From: Litomosoides sigmodontis | Taxonomy: Eukaryota; Nematoda; Chromadorea; Rhabditida; Onchocercidae | Direction of reading: 5' to 3' | Length of the DNA: 64,000 nucleotides | Assembly: GCA_963070105.1 (NCBI GenBank) | Contig: OY718803.1 | Coordinates: 10,630,327-10,694,326, forward strand | In this document: in pieces, positions 37,129 to 51,610 of the stretch | How the letters are laid out: each line of letters starts with the position of its first letter | How positions within the stretch are numbered: position 1 is the stretch's first letter | Translations under genes and position numbers: made by a program | The notes under the pieces: model-generated | What the model saw: only the letters and a program-made list of their open reading frames with translations | Database searches by the model: none | Told to the model about the DNA's origin: nothing

Positions 37129-39066
37129 TTATAAAACAAAGGTATGATCGCTAGTATTAAGAAAAAGCTTTTTGTCGCCAGCCAGTCGAGCACAATTGAA
37201 ACCATCCAGAAGCTTACATCCAATATAACGCATCATATCAATCCACGCTTCCATACAAGCTGCATCAACGTCAGCTCCTAAGAGATCTGCTACAGTACAC
37301 ACCACTTGGCTGCAGAAAAGTCGTACTGTTTCCTCGTTGAAATATTCCTCCTGTAATTTCGAGAACTAATTCATTTAGCATTATTACTCTCACCGCCACA
37401 CACTGTTTTCTAATTGCAGCAATTACATATCAGAATCGGTGAAGGAAACTGTCGCGGTAGAAAAGTTCTCGGTTGGTGGATTTTGTGTTCCGGAAAAGTG
37501 ACCAGTAAATTATGCAAATGAAAAATAATGCCCAAATGGGGAAAATGTAAAGAAACGGTGAAAATTTCCATACCGCTAATTTGTAATGTCGTTGCCCATA
37601 GCAATAAATTACTGGAGCAATTTCTGTTTCAAGCTCGTCCACGTGACGCACCTGTGCAACACAGACAGTTTAGTAATTCGACAACATTTTTAGCTCCAAT
37701 CATCGTGTGACACGTCAGCATGTTAGAGACAGTAATAGCATGCTTCCGTTCGCTAATTAAGTATTGGCTTGGAATTTTTTTAAAAGATAAAAGGATGATT
37801 CAAATCAAACCGCAAGTGATATTATATTTGTGAACAGTAGCATTTGACGGTAGATGGAATGTTTCTCAGGTATCGAGTCGAATAATTCATATTTCTCCAC
37901 GCGGAACGCTCGCCTCAGCAACGGCAACCGTTCGAAAACTCGTCGATAGACGAAAAATCCGAAAATCTGCTTGGTAAGTTCTAATTTTGTGGCTATGGTT
38001 TGCCAAGACTGTCGGACTAATTCTTGCTGCTAAAGCAAAAAATATTCCAAATAAGTGAAAGAGGAAGAAAGGAAAATTAATTAAAATGTAAGAAAAGTGA
38101 AAAAAAATTTTTCAAAAACAATGCATGCTGCGTGCATGCAAAAAAACGATGTGCGCATGCTGCGCAATTCGAATATTTTTTTTTCTTCACAAAATTCTTC
38201 TGAATTTTAGCATTTTAGGAGAATGCAAAAATATTTGCGCACCAAATTTTTGCACATTTGCGCAGCATGCATAATATAGCAGAATTGCAGAATTTATCAA
38301 TTTAAAAATCTATCGATTAATTTAAATGCACGAATTAGCTCGTTTGCTAATGAAAGAAAATTCGTCTTGCACCGAAAAGCAGGCAGCGATCACCTCAAGC
38401 AGTACAGTGACGTAAGGCAATTTTTTTCAACTTTTTTTTTTTCTTTTATAATTTACTAACAATTTCTGAAAGCACTGAGTCATCTGAGGGCATCGAACGG
38501 AATGAGTAAGTCTTCAGTTGCTTCAACGGTGACATTGATCGTGAACGATTTTTCAGCGGCTTCATTGTAACCTCTACGTCGGCCACTTCACCTGTTTCGA
38601 AACTTCGCATTGTCAGAGTGCCATGCGCACTGATAAATTTTAGACGTTTCTCATTTTGCTCCACTGTTTTTGATTTATTTTTCGATAAAAATTTCATCTT
38701 AAATTTGCAATTCTAAACAAATTTTCATTAAAAACAATCTGAGGAAAACTGCAGCAAATTTTTATTAAATTACCAAAAAATTTGAAAAAATTCGAGCAAA
38801 AAACAAAGAGATTAATCAACTATTGTGAAGAGAAAATGTAAGTTAAACTAGAAATTTCCAAAAAAAAAAAATTCACTGGAAAATTTACAAATTTTACTCT
38901 AAAAGGTTACATCAAACATTTTAAAGCATTTATTAATCTCACACTATATGATAATTCGCATCGTATGAGTGGGAAGAAAAAGCTGAAGACATACGATTAT
39001 TAGGTGAATGACACGAACCTTTCGTTCGGAACTTGGTCCAGGTAAATCAGGATGTCGCCCACTCAT
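37129..39066 (-). CDS. Nematode globin with N-terminal extension
   Basis: Haem-binding globin-fold protein. Minus-strand exons 39019-39066 (MSGRHPDLPGPSSERK), 38461-38697, 37811-38026, 37574-37651 and 37129-37350 (stop TAA); 801 nt, 266 residues, all junctions phase 0. The globin core starts about residue 96 with QELVRQSWQTIATKLEL (A helix), then FFVYRRVFERLPLLRRAF (B-C, with a Phe at about 136 suited to CD1), KHSIYRQMLLFTNIISLA (E), VRHVDELETEIAPVIYCYGQ-RHYKL with the likely proximal His near residue 189, and EEYFNEETVRLFCSQVVCTV..WIDMMRYI (G-H). The 95-residue extension is basic and Ser-rich (MKFLSKNKSK, RSRSMSPLKQ, SFRSMPSDD), a likely phosphorylation region. Role (oxygen sensing, redox) cannot be told from sequence. 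Confidence 0.9.
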
Positions 39067-40297
39067 CACACTTCACTTATTCGATATTTCATTGCTCCAG
39101 CGCAGTGGTCATCTAGCACTGCTGCTATGAAAACAGTTCCAGCTGATAACACATCAGGTTTATCACTTACGATCATCTCGTGATTATCACAACAATTCCT
39201 TATCACTAGCAAAAGTCTACGATTGTGATAACAACTCTGGCGGAAGTACCGATCAGCGAGCAGAAAGGCAAATAATTTGTTTAATACAACACTCCTCAAC
39301 TATACAGTAATCATGTCTAACCTATTCGATAGTCGAAGAATGCCATCTTAGAAATCACTTATCTTCCTCTAATGACAAATTTAATTTATTAAAAAAAAAA
39401 AGCGATTGCGAAAGCAACAGTTTTAGTTTTAACAGTTTTGTGCTGCGCTTTTTTATGTGAAATATAATCGAACACACTTAAGACTCTCGCACGAAAATAC
39501 ATAAATGAATATGTAAGTGCTAGCATTAAAATAGCTGAATTTGTCACCTAAATGTTATGATTTTTCCTAAAAAACATCAACTTACAAGCTTTTAAATTTA
39601 ATATTAGCCAAGCTTATCAAAGGAAATTCCTTGTTTTTTCCTCTCCCTTTGTCGCCATGGTAACACATGATTTACCTTTGAAGGGCAATAAAGGAGGACT
39701 CTTTGATGCAAGACAAATGAGTGCTGTCAGATTTTTTTAATTTAATAAAATAACCCATTCCTACCACACGTAGCTATCAATGTACATTTCAGGTTTTGCT
39801 AAAAAATTAATTTGTTAGAAATAATCTAGCAAAAACAATTAGGAGCAATTGAGATTATCTATGTATATGCGTTTTGCACTACGTTGACGTCATTTTAAAA
39901 TTTTAAGAATTCGAAATTCTAGGAATAATCGAGAAATATTTAGAATTGAAAGTACCTTCAATCAATCAAAGTAACAATGAAGGTAATTTATCAAAGTTAT
40001 CAACTAATCTTGAGCACTGCTCGGATAACGTGAGTGATAATAATTTTGACATTGATGAGGCACGAAGTAAATAATAAGTTCATTTCATCGATTTCAATGA
40101 TTACCACTGTTGACAGCAGAGATGTTATTATCATCTGATATAATATGATAAGTGAGCTAATCTTTCTTCCTCCCTCCTTCCACTTCCCAACCGCACGCAA
40201 CGCATTTTTTACTTTACTAACCTAAATTGACTAAAACTACTTTAAGTGCTAAAAATCTGTGGCGTATCAGCTAGCTCTGAACGAAAAAAATTATTCA

Positions 40298-40355
40298 TTA
40301 GTGTGAGAAACACATTGAATTATTTTGAAATAATTCAATGTGTTTCCCACACTAA
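40298..40355. repeat. 28-bp inverted repeat with 2-base loop
   Basis: Arms 40298-40325 and 40328-40355 (TTAGTGTGAGAAACACATTG.. and its complement) match with a single mismatch; the loop is only TG. Confidence 0.93.
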
Positions 40356-40508
40356 GTGCTAATTTAACGCTAGGAATAAATTTTCGAATCAAATTTTGGG
40401 AGTTGAAATATTAGCATTCGTAATTATCGTTCAAATACACGAACAATTCAAAACTTCCCTTTTCAACTGAACAAAAAGAAAAACATTGAAAATTGCATGA
40501 TTGTGTAA

Positions 40509-40548
40509 GAATCATGATTCTATGACTATGATGGTAGAATCATGATTC
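40509..40548. repeat. Inverted repeat with palindromic arms
   Basis: GAATCATGATTCTA, 12-base spacer, TAGAATCATGATTC; each arm also contains the palindrome GAATCATGATTC. Confidence 0.9.
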
Positions 40549-43500
40549 ATGGCTATCGTAGAGGAATGTACGGTTTCTCAGAAAAAATAAATATAAACAA
40601 ACATAAAAATTAAAAGATAAAAAAATGGTTTATTTTTTAAACTGTCAGACAAGAATGTTCAACTTTTCAGGGTTGCTAAGTTTCGCCGAATAAATTAGAA
40701 AAATTGCTTGAAGTTGTTGAATTTTTGAAAAATTGCTAATAATCTGAAAAATGTGAGTGAGAGAGGAGGAGGAGAGAGAAGGGGTGGCAAATGCATCATT
40801 AATTGGCTTGTATATTGAATATGTTCTATAAAAAATTAACGATATTTACCGCTCAAACATTCCTCCAATACTTCGGGCACTCTGTATTTTCAAATATTTC
40901 AAAAAGTTTCCAATAAGCAGAAATTGAGGAAAATTCAAATTAATGCAAAATTTTTGCAATGCTTCAAGAAAATTGGTTCATCAAAAATGGAAAATTAAAG
41001 CGTGTTGTGGAGGAATTAAATTAAATTAAAAGAACGGGAAAAAGTAAGCTATTAATTATTAAATTGAAACAAAAAATTATTAATCGAATAGCTTAATTCA
41101 TCCTGACAGCAATTTAATTTATTATTACAATTTAAAAATTTTATTCCCTAATTGGACAGAAATTAACGGTCCTTACGGCTCTCTTTATATTTAAATTTCT
41201 CAAAATGTCAACATTTTCAAATTACAACTAAAACTTCTGCTTGAAATTCTGTTCGATCAAAAAACAAGAATGCAGTAAAGGGAGGCAAAAGATTTCACAA
41301 ATAAAACGATAACGCCAAAACAATCATAAAACCATTCACTGAAAGAAATACCGAAGAGAAAGCTATGAAGTGGCAGGGAATCTCGGAGAATGGAAGAGAA
41401 TAAATCTTTTCCTACACTTTTAAAATTAATTTATTTTCTAATTAAATTGAAAGTCTCAAATGCAATAGTTTCCACTAACGAACACGATGTGTGGCGCTTA
41501 TTAAAAGGCAAGAAAAGCAGTTCCAATATTGAATTCCAATAAAATACGAAATACGACAGAGTTTGCAGCAAATTCATTTCCTAATTCTGATAATACTAAC
41601 GTTTTTGAATAAAAATATTTGAATTACACTATTATTATCACTTGCAGAATGAAATAAATTATCAAAACTTTGCAATTTTGCTACCACAAATAGGTGAAGC
41701 AGTTGTGAGTGCTCAAATGTTAATTAAACTACAAAAATAATTGAGTTATCAATTACACTTGTAATTTAAGTAAGGATGGATAGTTTAGCTATTTGAGAGA
41801 GTTAAATAAATCTTAGAGGAGCAACGAATGATGCATATCTAACGAGGAAAAGCATGATTTATTGCACTTTCCTTCCATATTAAATTATTAATGCGTAACT
41901 TTACGTGGAAAAAAGTGCCCTAATGACGCAGCAATTAACTATTAAAAAAATTTTAAGGAAAGTTTTTTACCTTGCAAATTTAATGTACTGAGCAGTTGCT
42001 TTGTTTGCAAAAATTTTTGTGATTTTTTTGCTTTAACTTCTCAAATTTCAAATGCTTTAAATGTGGCAATAATGAAAGAGCAAAAATTGCTTGAATAGAA
42101 AGAACGGAAAGGAAATGAATTAATAAATATATCAGAGTGATATCATTATGCGCAACAATTAGTATACGTGTAGTAGACGTGTAGTAGAAGAGAACGGAGC
42201 AGGCTGACGAATAGCCATTACTCAGTTAGCTCAGATAATTCGAAATTTCACTCCGACTAATTTTGCATCGTTATAAAAAGCATTATACCACAGATTATAA
42301 CTTAATTCAGTTTGCTAGGAATAGAGCAAGTTAAATGGACTACCATCTCTGGAGAGATCAACAGCAGTAGAATCTTATCACTCACTTATCAGTATTATAA
42401 AAAACATTGGTTCATTTCTTGCAGAAATTTTTTCCCTGAAATTTCTCACAGCAAAATTAAGCGCTGAGAAATGAAGTGAAGAAAGCATTTTGGGAAATAT
42501 GCAATTTAGTGCATTAAAAGTACAAACACTGAAATAAAGAATGATAATTAGCAATCAATAATTATCACTGTAATACTAAAATATTTCTCAAAAATGAAAT
42601 ATTTAAAAAAGCAAAACAAGACAAAATAGGGAAAAGAGAAAGACAAAGAAGTGATAATTTCACATGCTGTAAATTGTCAAAAGATCACTGTCAGTAGAAC
42701 AGTGTTATTATTATTATCACTATTATCATATCACTGATAATCATGATAGTTGACATTAAACCAGTTGAGAAATTTCCCATGAAATAGTTCAACTTTTCAT
42801 ATAGGAAAAATGGAAATGGAAATGTGGGAAGAATTTAACAATAAGTACCACTTCTGTGACGTATTACGAAGATTGTTTTAACTTACCACACACTCAATTT
42901 CCCTTAATTAACCAATTACGCATAATTCCTTTTGAAATGTAATTAACTAAAAGTTAATGACGTAGAGTGACGTTTTACGCATAAAATATTCCTATAGCGA
43001 CACTATAATCTTAATTGAAGTGATTTTGTTTATCATGCGATAAATTTCCGGTAAAAATGGTTCTATTCTACTGCTCTCTCCATTTCTCTCTCTCTTTCCA
43101 TGTTTCTTCTAAGAAGAATAGGTGGGTGCAAGAAGAGAAACAATATGCTAATTACTGCTAGCAATTAAGCAAATAATTTTTTATGTGAAACGATAGCACT
43201 CAAATTTTCACTTTATCAATAGGAATTTTAATTCAAAAGTAATCCTCTCATACTTTTGCTTTTTCTTTGGAGAAAATACTAAAGACATTTCGAATACTTC
43301 GATGAGAACATCCAGAAAATCTACCTGAAACCAATTTCACAGTAATGCAAAGATGAAGCGAGGAAATTTTGTCATTGATAGGACTGAAAATAACTTTAGG
43401 TAGTTAGGTTAACCTAAGAATTAACATCCCCAAGTGAAAAGAGCGATTTATTAACTTAATAACAACTATTTAGCTATGCACTGTCGGTAAGTCATCTCAC

Positions 43501-43764
43501 CTACTTCACTCATCTCACGTCACGTCTACTTCAACAATAACAACAACAAGAACGAAAGGTTATGAATAATGAATAATTGTTGTTGGATCAGTACAACTAC
43601 AGCTTTTATTTTAGGCGCAAAAAAGAAAAAAATTATTGCTTTTTAGGAATAATTAAAAAATAATTATTCCCAAAAAAAATAATTTAAAGAAAAAAAATAA
43701 TTAGTGCAAAAAAAGAAGAAAAAAAATAATTAAAATAATTATTGCTTTTAGTAATAATTATTGC

Positions 43765-43797
43765 TGCGAAAGTGATATCACCAGTATCACTTTCGCA
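43765..43797. repeat. 13-bp inverted repeat
   Basis: TGCGAAAGTGATA, seven-base spacer, TATCACTTTCGCA: perfect arms. Confidence 0.9.
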
Positions 43798-44041
43798 ATC
43801 GCCAGTGGTCATCAACACTGCTACTTGTTACTATGCTTATCACTACCAATCACCCTCCTCATTATCAGTGCTGTCAATTAGCGCTAGCTACTGCCACAAA
43901 TGTCATCAGTGATTGTTGCAAGTGAATATCAGCACTGTTATCTGTTATCAGTGTCAGATAGATAAATCTCCTACGATAAGCATTCAACTTCTTTTTCCTT
44001 GCAAAATAGGCATTGAAAGGTTTGTTTGAAAATCATTTCAT

Positions 44042-44222
<181 letters not shown>

Positions 44223-47200
44223 CAACAGCACTACTGGCATTTGTTCAGAGTAGCAAAGATGCGTGTTATTTTCTTTTTTGTTTTAATTCCTTCTGCTCTT
44301 CCATCCTCTCTTCTTTCATTCTTCCATTTTCAATCTTTCTTTTTTCAAAAAAAAAGCTGTTATCTATCTCATTATCTTTTGAATGTGTATTTTTTTCTCC
44401 TGAAATATACCACCCACCACTATATGATACGATCATTCACTACAATAAGTTATGGTCTTTTTTTTTAATTTGTTTACGAATAAATAATTCTGAGTTATTT
44501 ATTTGAAATTAGCTCAAAAAGTTTTAACACTTATAATATGTCTATTCATGCATACATACCATCCATGTATACATATCATTACCATGCACATACACCCACG
44601 CACGCCTACACACGTAATTTCTTTCCTTGAGCTATTACATAATGAATATTTCTTCGCTAATAAAATGCTTATTGATACATTATTCTCTTGTTTTCTAAAT
44701 CAACTTAATAATTACTAAATAAATTGTTACATTCTCTTAGACACGTACGTTTAGACAAATAACAAAGACAAAATTTTTTTCCTTTTGTTTCACGTCATTT
44801 TTCTCCCTTTGAAACAAATGAAATGACACGAAATGAAGCGAATTAAAATTCATATTATTATTTTTTTATACTAAGAAATAAAAGTGCTTGATGCTTGAAA
44901 AGCATAGCTCTTAAAGAAATAAATTATAAGCAAAAAAAAAAGTGGAGAAGAGATCAGCAGAGAGTGGAGATATTCAAAAAAAAAGATTAAAAAATGTAAG
45001 GGAAACGCTAGTGCTCTTCATTGATGTATTTTGTATGGTTTTATAATTCAAATTCACTATAATTCATCAGGCACTGCATTCAATCACTAATTTTATTATT
45101 AATCAATGAATTAAATGAAATGTGAAATTTTAGTGAATATTAATTTTTTAACCTGTAAACTTCTTCTTTCACATAAAAATTGGTACTACTATCATAAAAA
45201 AAGGAATTATTTTGAATATTTTAGTAGAATAGATATTGATTGTTATTAGTGAGTTGAAGGTGTTATTAGCATATAGCATTTAGTTAGTTTAAATCGATGA
45301 TGAAATAAGAGATCTGACTAAATGAACTGCTAAATATTTTTTTGAATGCAATAGGTTATTAATTCACCGAGTACATCATTAGCGCTATTTCAATTGAATT
45401 TCTTTTACGACGTTGAAAGCACGTTCACCTATCAGTGTTAGCTGTCATTTCCAATCATCGCTTTCAAGCGTCATTTCCAAAAATTGCTATCCTTCGGTTC
45501 TCATCCCACGCATCCTCGTTATTTTATTATTACCTAACAGGGCATTAGCTTGCCGCCCTATTCAAAAAAGAAGAGGAAGAACAAGAAAAAATAAGACAAA
45601 ATTTGGCATTGCATGTTGACGAGATCAATTGCATAAAATATAAATTTAAAATAATTTTGAAATGTGGCCTAAAACAGTGCAATACATGCGTTATTACAAC
45701 TCACGTAGCAATTAACATAATATTAAATATTAATATGAACAAAGCGAATTTAATAACCAAGACAGTTGTTGGAGTTCATTGGTGAAAGATTTGAGATGAG
45801 TGGAATGATTAAACAGTGATAACGGACGATCGAGTTTGCATTTGTTGATGACAATGTTCGTCTGAGATAACGACGGTGATAATAGCGCAACTTCAACGAC
45901 AATAGCAAATTTAAGTTGTAAAAAAAACAAAACGTTCAACATAATCAATCATATGCAATCATCACTATCACTCAGGCAACTGAACATTTCGTAGTAACAA
46001 ATTTATCATTTAAATAGAGCTTTCACTTTTCATTAAAATTTCTCATTCTATTAAAATGCCTGAAACAAATCACTAACAAAGTTACAAAAAAAATTTTGTA
46101 ATTTCACCATATATGAAGGGATATAATAAATGAAGGAGTAACACATGCAATTTGAATACTAACTCTTTCTCATATGCACATAAATTCCTTAGAATTTGAT
46201 ATTTCAGATAATAGAAAATAAAATTGAAATTCCGTCCAATGAAATCATTTTTCATGAATAAAATCACTTATGTATTATTGCGCATAAACTAATCTACCGA
46301 AACGAATTTATCCATTCACACAGGTTGAGCTTTTCACATGCCATTTCACAATAAATTATATTTTCACTTCCCGATAATCTAATCTATTTGTCAAAAAAGA
46401 CCAATTTTATCAGATTGGATTTTAGAATGTTATCAGCACTACATAAATATAACCGACCGAAAACTACCCATATATTAGCTTGCTTACTTACTTTTTAGCC
46501 GTCTTCACAGACGTCTGAGCGGAACCACTTTATGATATCAAATTCCCCACAGACGTATGCACTTTTCAAACAATTATTTAAAACAGCATCTGCAAAATCA
46601 TTGGAAGTATCCTCTTCGTTTTCTCTTCGCAGCTCTCCACGCATTAAGTACCAAATTTACACTTGCAGAAAATAGCACGAAAGTCGCCTAAAGTTTGGAA
46701 AAGATTTGACTAACTTCAAACACAACGACACTTCTTCCGATGGCATTCAACTAATGCACAACTCAACATTGATTATTGTAATTTAATAGATAATGCGAGG
46801 TATTTTAGCAAAATAACTAAATTGTTTGAACTTATTGCTCTAATTTATAAATGCAGAAGTTAAGATACGGAAAAGTAGAACAGAGCAGTTTATTTGTGAT
46901 ATATTTAAAGAAAATTTAATTTAGCAAAGACAATAAGAGCCAAACATTTTCAACTGATTAATGTTCATTATATATGATTAAATAAAAGCTCGTTGACTTT
47001 ACAATATTTTCACTCCCTGTAAATGTATCTTTCATTTTGTTTCATTTCTTCTTTGCACTATCACTAAACTTTCTTTATCTGTGAAGTATTCAGCACAAAC
47101 AATAAACTAGCGTATAGGATTTCAGCCTCATCTAAATATATTTCGCACATTACGCGGACCATAAAGCTTCTGTATGATAATTAACACCAGGTGATAGAAT

Positions 47201-47890
47201 TGTTGATTAAAAATTTACAATTATTGATCGATCTTGTGTACTATCGATCTGGAAAGTCCTTGTTATAATGATTACTCGGAAGAGGGTGGAGAGCGCAAAA
47301 TTGCTTTGCCTGATGGCAATGAGTAACACCAGCTGTATTCTCATTTCATACGTAACTCTATGCAATCTGTATAGTGGGAGTGATTTATAGCAAATACAAT
47401 TTAATGAAGAAGGAAATAGTAGTTTAGAGGAGAAGCTGACTGCAGCGTGATTACTAGGTACGAAATTAGTTTTCAAATGAGGACATCTGTATATGAATTA
47501 CTCCAATTAACCAGGATAACAGCCAAATAATTTATTGAAATTTACTTTTACTACAAATTAATTTAGATTTCGAACAGTAAATGCTATTAAAAAATAACGG
47601 CAAGCAAACGGACACAGATGATAAAAATTCCTGAACAGAAGCCTAAATATTCCACATTAAACTTGATAATTCGTGTAAAACAATTTTTACAGATCACTCA
47701 CTGGAATTTGAAACAATCTAGAGATCGATAAATGTCGAGGAAAGGACCGTGAGATGCTTATGAAAAGAATAATAAAGTTCGGAAGTGCAATGTGGTGTAT
47801 CCATAAGCTTACTGATGCACCTGGATTGACACTTAAAGTCCAGTAACCAAAGACTAGATAACATAAAAACTGGTAAGTGTACGGAGACTT
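44223..47890. other. Gene-poor interval downstream of ESF1
   Basis: AT-rich DNA. Short frames on both strands lack recognisable motifs. A strong donor-like minus-strand site (GTAAGTAAGC) occurs near 46490 after a short frame, possibly a UTR exon. Nothing else supportable. Confidence 0.4.
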
Positions 47891-50800
47891 TTAGTAAATT
47901 TTTTTCAATTTCTTCGCATCAATCGCTTTTTTTTTCAACTTCTTTGTTAACGTTTCAACGTCGTCTTCGATTAGATTAGCAGCTCTGCGTTTCCGCTTCT
48001 CTTCAGCCTGCAAAAATTAAATAAACATATATACGCATGTGGCATTTCCATGCAACGGTTTTGCATAATTGATTGTTGAGTTTCTAGCTCGAATGATCAT
48101 TTTCGCTCACAATAAGACTACGTATATTAAAAACAAGCAAACAAATAGGTTAAAGCAATCTCCAGTGGTATGGAAACATAAAAACCTAGAATGCTTACAT
48201 ATAGAATTTGCTAAGCGTGAAAAACAACAGAATGTGTTCACATAACTCATGCGATTTTCAGTTTTTCGTAAAATTAGCACCACTATGATTATTTATGCGC
48301 CGAACGTATATAAATTACACCCACTTTTGAAAATTATTGAAGAGATCCAGAAAAATCGAATAAATATTAAAATTTAAGAAGTACAAAATATAACCTGTCT
48401 TAAAGCAAGTTTTGATGATTTGAACAGGGGATGAGATTGATCAACAGCAAAAGCACTGTTGCTATACAAAGATTTGAACCTTAAAAAAGAAGGGAAAATC
48501 ATATCGATTATCAATTCTCTCTTCTAGAGCGAACTTGAGAATTCCTCTGCCTATTGTTCCAGTGTGGATTATAAACGTAGTTGCTTTTATGGACATAATG
48601 AATGAACAGTGATGTAATGCAAACCATGAACTTTACAGTCGAAAAACCAAAATCTACGGTATTTGATACCGTCTACGATATCACCATCTATTTGATATCA
48701 CTTTTTAATTCTAAATTTTATAATTCAAAAGCACATAAAAACATGAAATTAGAAGTGGAGGTAAAACTAATAAGTACCTTTCATCAACGATATAATCTGA
48801 TTCATCAATTTTGACAGCTTTTTTCAATTTATTTTTTGCAGATGACTCAGCAAAACTTTCAGCAGTGTTATCAATCATTTCTGCCTTCTGTTTTTTCTTC
48901 AGATCAGCAATCATGGCTTTTCGCTCCTTAAATGCAGTGGTTATTATTTAACCTTCATAATAATTTTTGCCAAATTATGGAATCACTAATATCTTGGCAA
49001 AATGTGTCCAGATATTTCTGGAAGCTGCTTCTACATTCATTCAAAACCGTGCCCTCATTTCATTAACAGCCATTGTTCAAAAGAGAAATGTTTATCGTTG
49101 CAGTTAATTGACACAGGCTTCACAGGATTTGAGTTAAAAATGTAACATACTTTCCGTTTCGCCTTCCTCTTCTCAAGATACTTTTCCCAAGGTGTTAGTT
49201 CACCATATTTTTTCTTTTTATAATCTAAAATCGTATTATCTGCACTTTCTACATCCCACGTTACTTCCATCACCGACTCAGTCTTTTTGGTAGCTTCCCT
49301 TTCAGCTTCTTTTAGTAACATTATGCTTTTTCCTGCTTCATCGTTCTCTTCGTCTGATGAACATGGAGCCAACAAATGCCTGCAATTTTAGAACATCGAA
49401 ATCATTAATCTTTAAAATCTAAAATGAAATAAAAATTTGCGAAATTTAACCCTACAACCATTAATAGCAGAGATACAATCCACCTACAAGGAGAAAGGAA
49501 TATTTTCATTTCGTGCATTCAACAATACTCACTGGACTTGATCGAGATCCGCGTCTGGAAGGAATGCATCGTGTTCTGCTTTGATACGATCCGGATCCGT
49601 TTCATCCCACGTGAGCTTAGCAGATGACTTCGACAACGCAGCGCTTTCAAATATCTTCGGCTTAAACGCATTCAAATTTATATCTTCTTCAGTAACCTGG
49701 TCCTTAATTGCATTATCCTGAAAATATACAATATTCATATTAATGACACGATGGCAAACAATAAGATTGCTAGGATTTCACAGTTTGGGCACAAATAAAT
49801 TTGTGAGGTACCAGTTTCTATCAAAAATTTCATTCAACAAAAATAAAAAAATATAATTCAATATGAAGGATCGCTAGTATCAGAGAGATAAAAGCAAAAT
49901 TTATACGCAAAGTTAGAGTGAAGCAGCGCTTTTCGTCAGCACTGACAGTATTGAAAAAAACCAATGGTATTATATGATTTGAAACAAACGTCAAAGATCA
50001 TATCATCGGGTATGAAGCGGAGATCCAAGCGTATAGAGCTACTTTCGAATTCAACACCATCACAGGCCTCATAGATGCAAGAGGCTGTTTCCAACCCATC
50101 ACATTCAATAACAGCATAATAATATCTCATTCTTTCCAACTGATAAGCTCTCATTGCTTCACGAGTTTCTCTGTAAAATTATTCTGTTGCATGGACACCT
50201 GTTAAATATTGCTAAAGTGGGACAAGCCTACCTTACCAATACCTTGTCCCTCTTTCCTTCCAGCTGATGCTCAGGAATGAATTGTTTCATTATAATACTA
50301 GCATTATTCATGCTTGTTTTTCACTGTTGCTTAATGAATGTGGAACATGATTAACTTACTCATCTATTTCTTCCATATCTTCAATCGGTTTCTTCAACTT
50401 AGTGAATTTGGGACCCATGCGTTCTTCTTCTTCCAGACGCTTTTGGCCAAACTCAGACTTATATATTGTAACTGATTTGATAGCTAAAAATTTTTTCACT
50501 AATCCAGCACTCTTTCTTCATAATACATAAAGAAAGAAATCTCAAAAGACCTACCAGCTGGTGCAGGTGGTTTGAATGAGGATATCATAACAAATATATC
50601 AGCTGCCAAAATCCGATCCCACTCCATATTACATAGAGCTAAACGATGAGATGCCCACTCAACTCGACGAGCATCTCTATCAGTCTCCCCCCAGTTGTGA
50701 GTCTCCTGTTCTCCCTGAATCACATTTTGAGTACTTTGATTAAATTGATAATGTTACAATGGCTTGATTAAATAAGAATGGCTATCTCCATTTTAGAAGG

Positions 50801-51610
50801 ATTTTTATTTAATAAATCATTTCTAGATAGTAGCAAGAACGAAGAACAAAAAAGTTTTTAATTTTTCTTCATTTTTCTCTTCCCTACTGAGTGGCAACGA
50901 AATTTCAAAAGATAATTAACTAAAAACATTACACACACACGTAGCAAAAGAGATCAGAAAAAAATACTGGCAATAACTCAAATAAAATAACGCGTATTAC
51001 CACTAAAGCGAAACAACCAAAAAACATACTTCTTCCAGTTCCCACTCGGACGATGAATCTTCGTCGCTGGATGTTATATTACCATTCCCGCGTGCTAAAT
51101 CAATTTTAATTTCCTTTTCTCCTTCTCGTTCTACATCACAAATGCTACCATTATCATCCGATAATTCGTATAAAACATTTAAATCATTTTTTGGCTTCCA
51201 GTTAATACGTCGTCCGCGCATGTCCACGTTACCTTTTGATGAAAATTTTTCACTCGTCAACATATCTTTAAACCTACAAATTTCGAGAAATAGAAAAATT
51301 GAAAATCCATATTAAAAAGATTCTGTTACATGCGTCTCAAAAAAAATTCATCTTGTTTTGAAAAAATGCATTCTACGATACGGCAGGTGAGTGTAGAGTA
51401 CCACATAGACGTCAAGAAGATATAAATCTAAAGAGAGCAAGACAGAAAAGATAATTAGTACTGTCAAGAAAAATACCTTTCGTCGACCACTACTTTCCTC
51501 TTTTTTCGTGGCAGTGCATCAAAACGTGGATCGTTCAAGACCACATTAAATCTTTCATCAACCGCGTTACCCATTCTGTTTTTCTTGTTCTTCAGCTTCT
51601 TTGACTCCAT
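47891..51610 (-). CDS. ESF1-like pre-rRNA processing protein
   Basis: Nucleolar protein of the ESF1/ABTAP family needed for early 18S rRNA processing. Ten minus-strand exons: 51477-51610, 51030-51273, 50555-50714, 50360-50483, 49990-50170, 49533-49717, 49151-49379, 48778-48926, 48395-48479 and 47891-48007; 1608 nt, 535 residues, phases all agree. Order of blocks matches the family: [13 protein letters not shown] and [11 protein letters not shown] at the N-terminus, [117 protein letters not shown], and a C-terminal [13 protein letters not shown] with Lys-rich tail. Acidic patches ([14 protein letters not shown]) and Lys runs fit a nucleolar RNA-binding protein. It is shorter than the vertebrate protein, which has longer acidic inserts. 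Confidence 0.93.

Larger units (their letters stand above)
39067..43960. other. Gene-poor interval with inverted repeats
   Basis: About 4.9 kb AT-rich sequence without a convincing exon on either strand. It contains three clear hairpins (40298-40355, 40509-40548, 43765-43797), GATAA/TTATC-rich stretches typical of GATA-factor sites (inference) around 40120-40150 and 42650-42760, and A/T runs. Confidence 0.45.
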
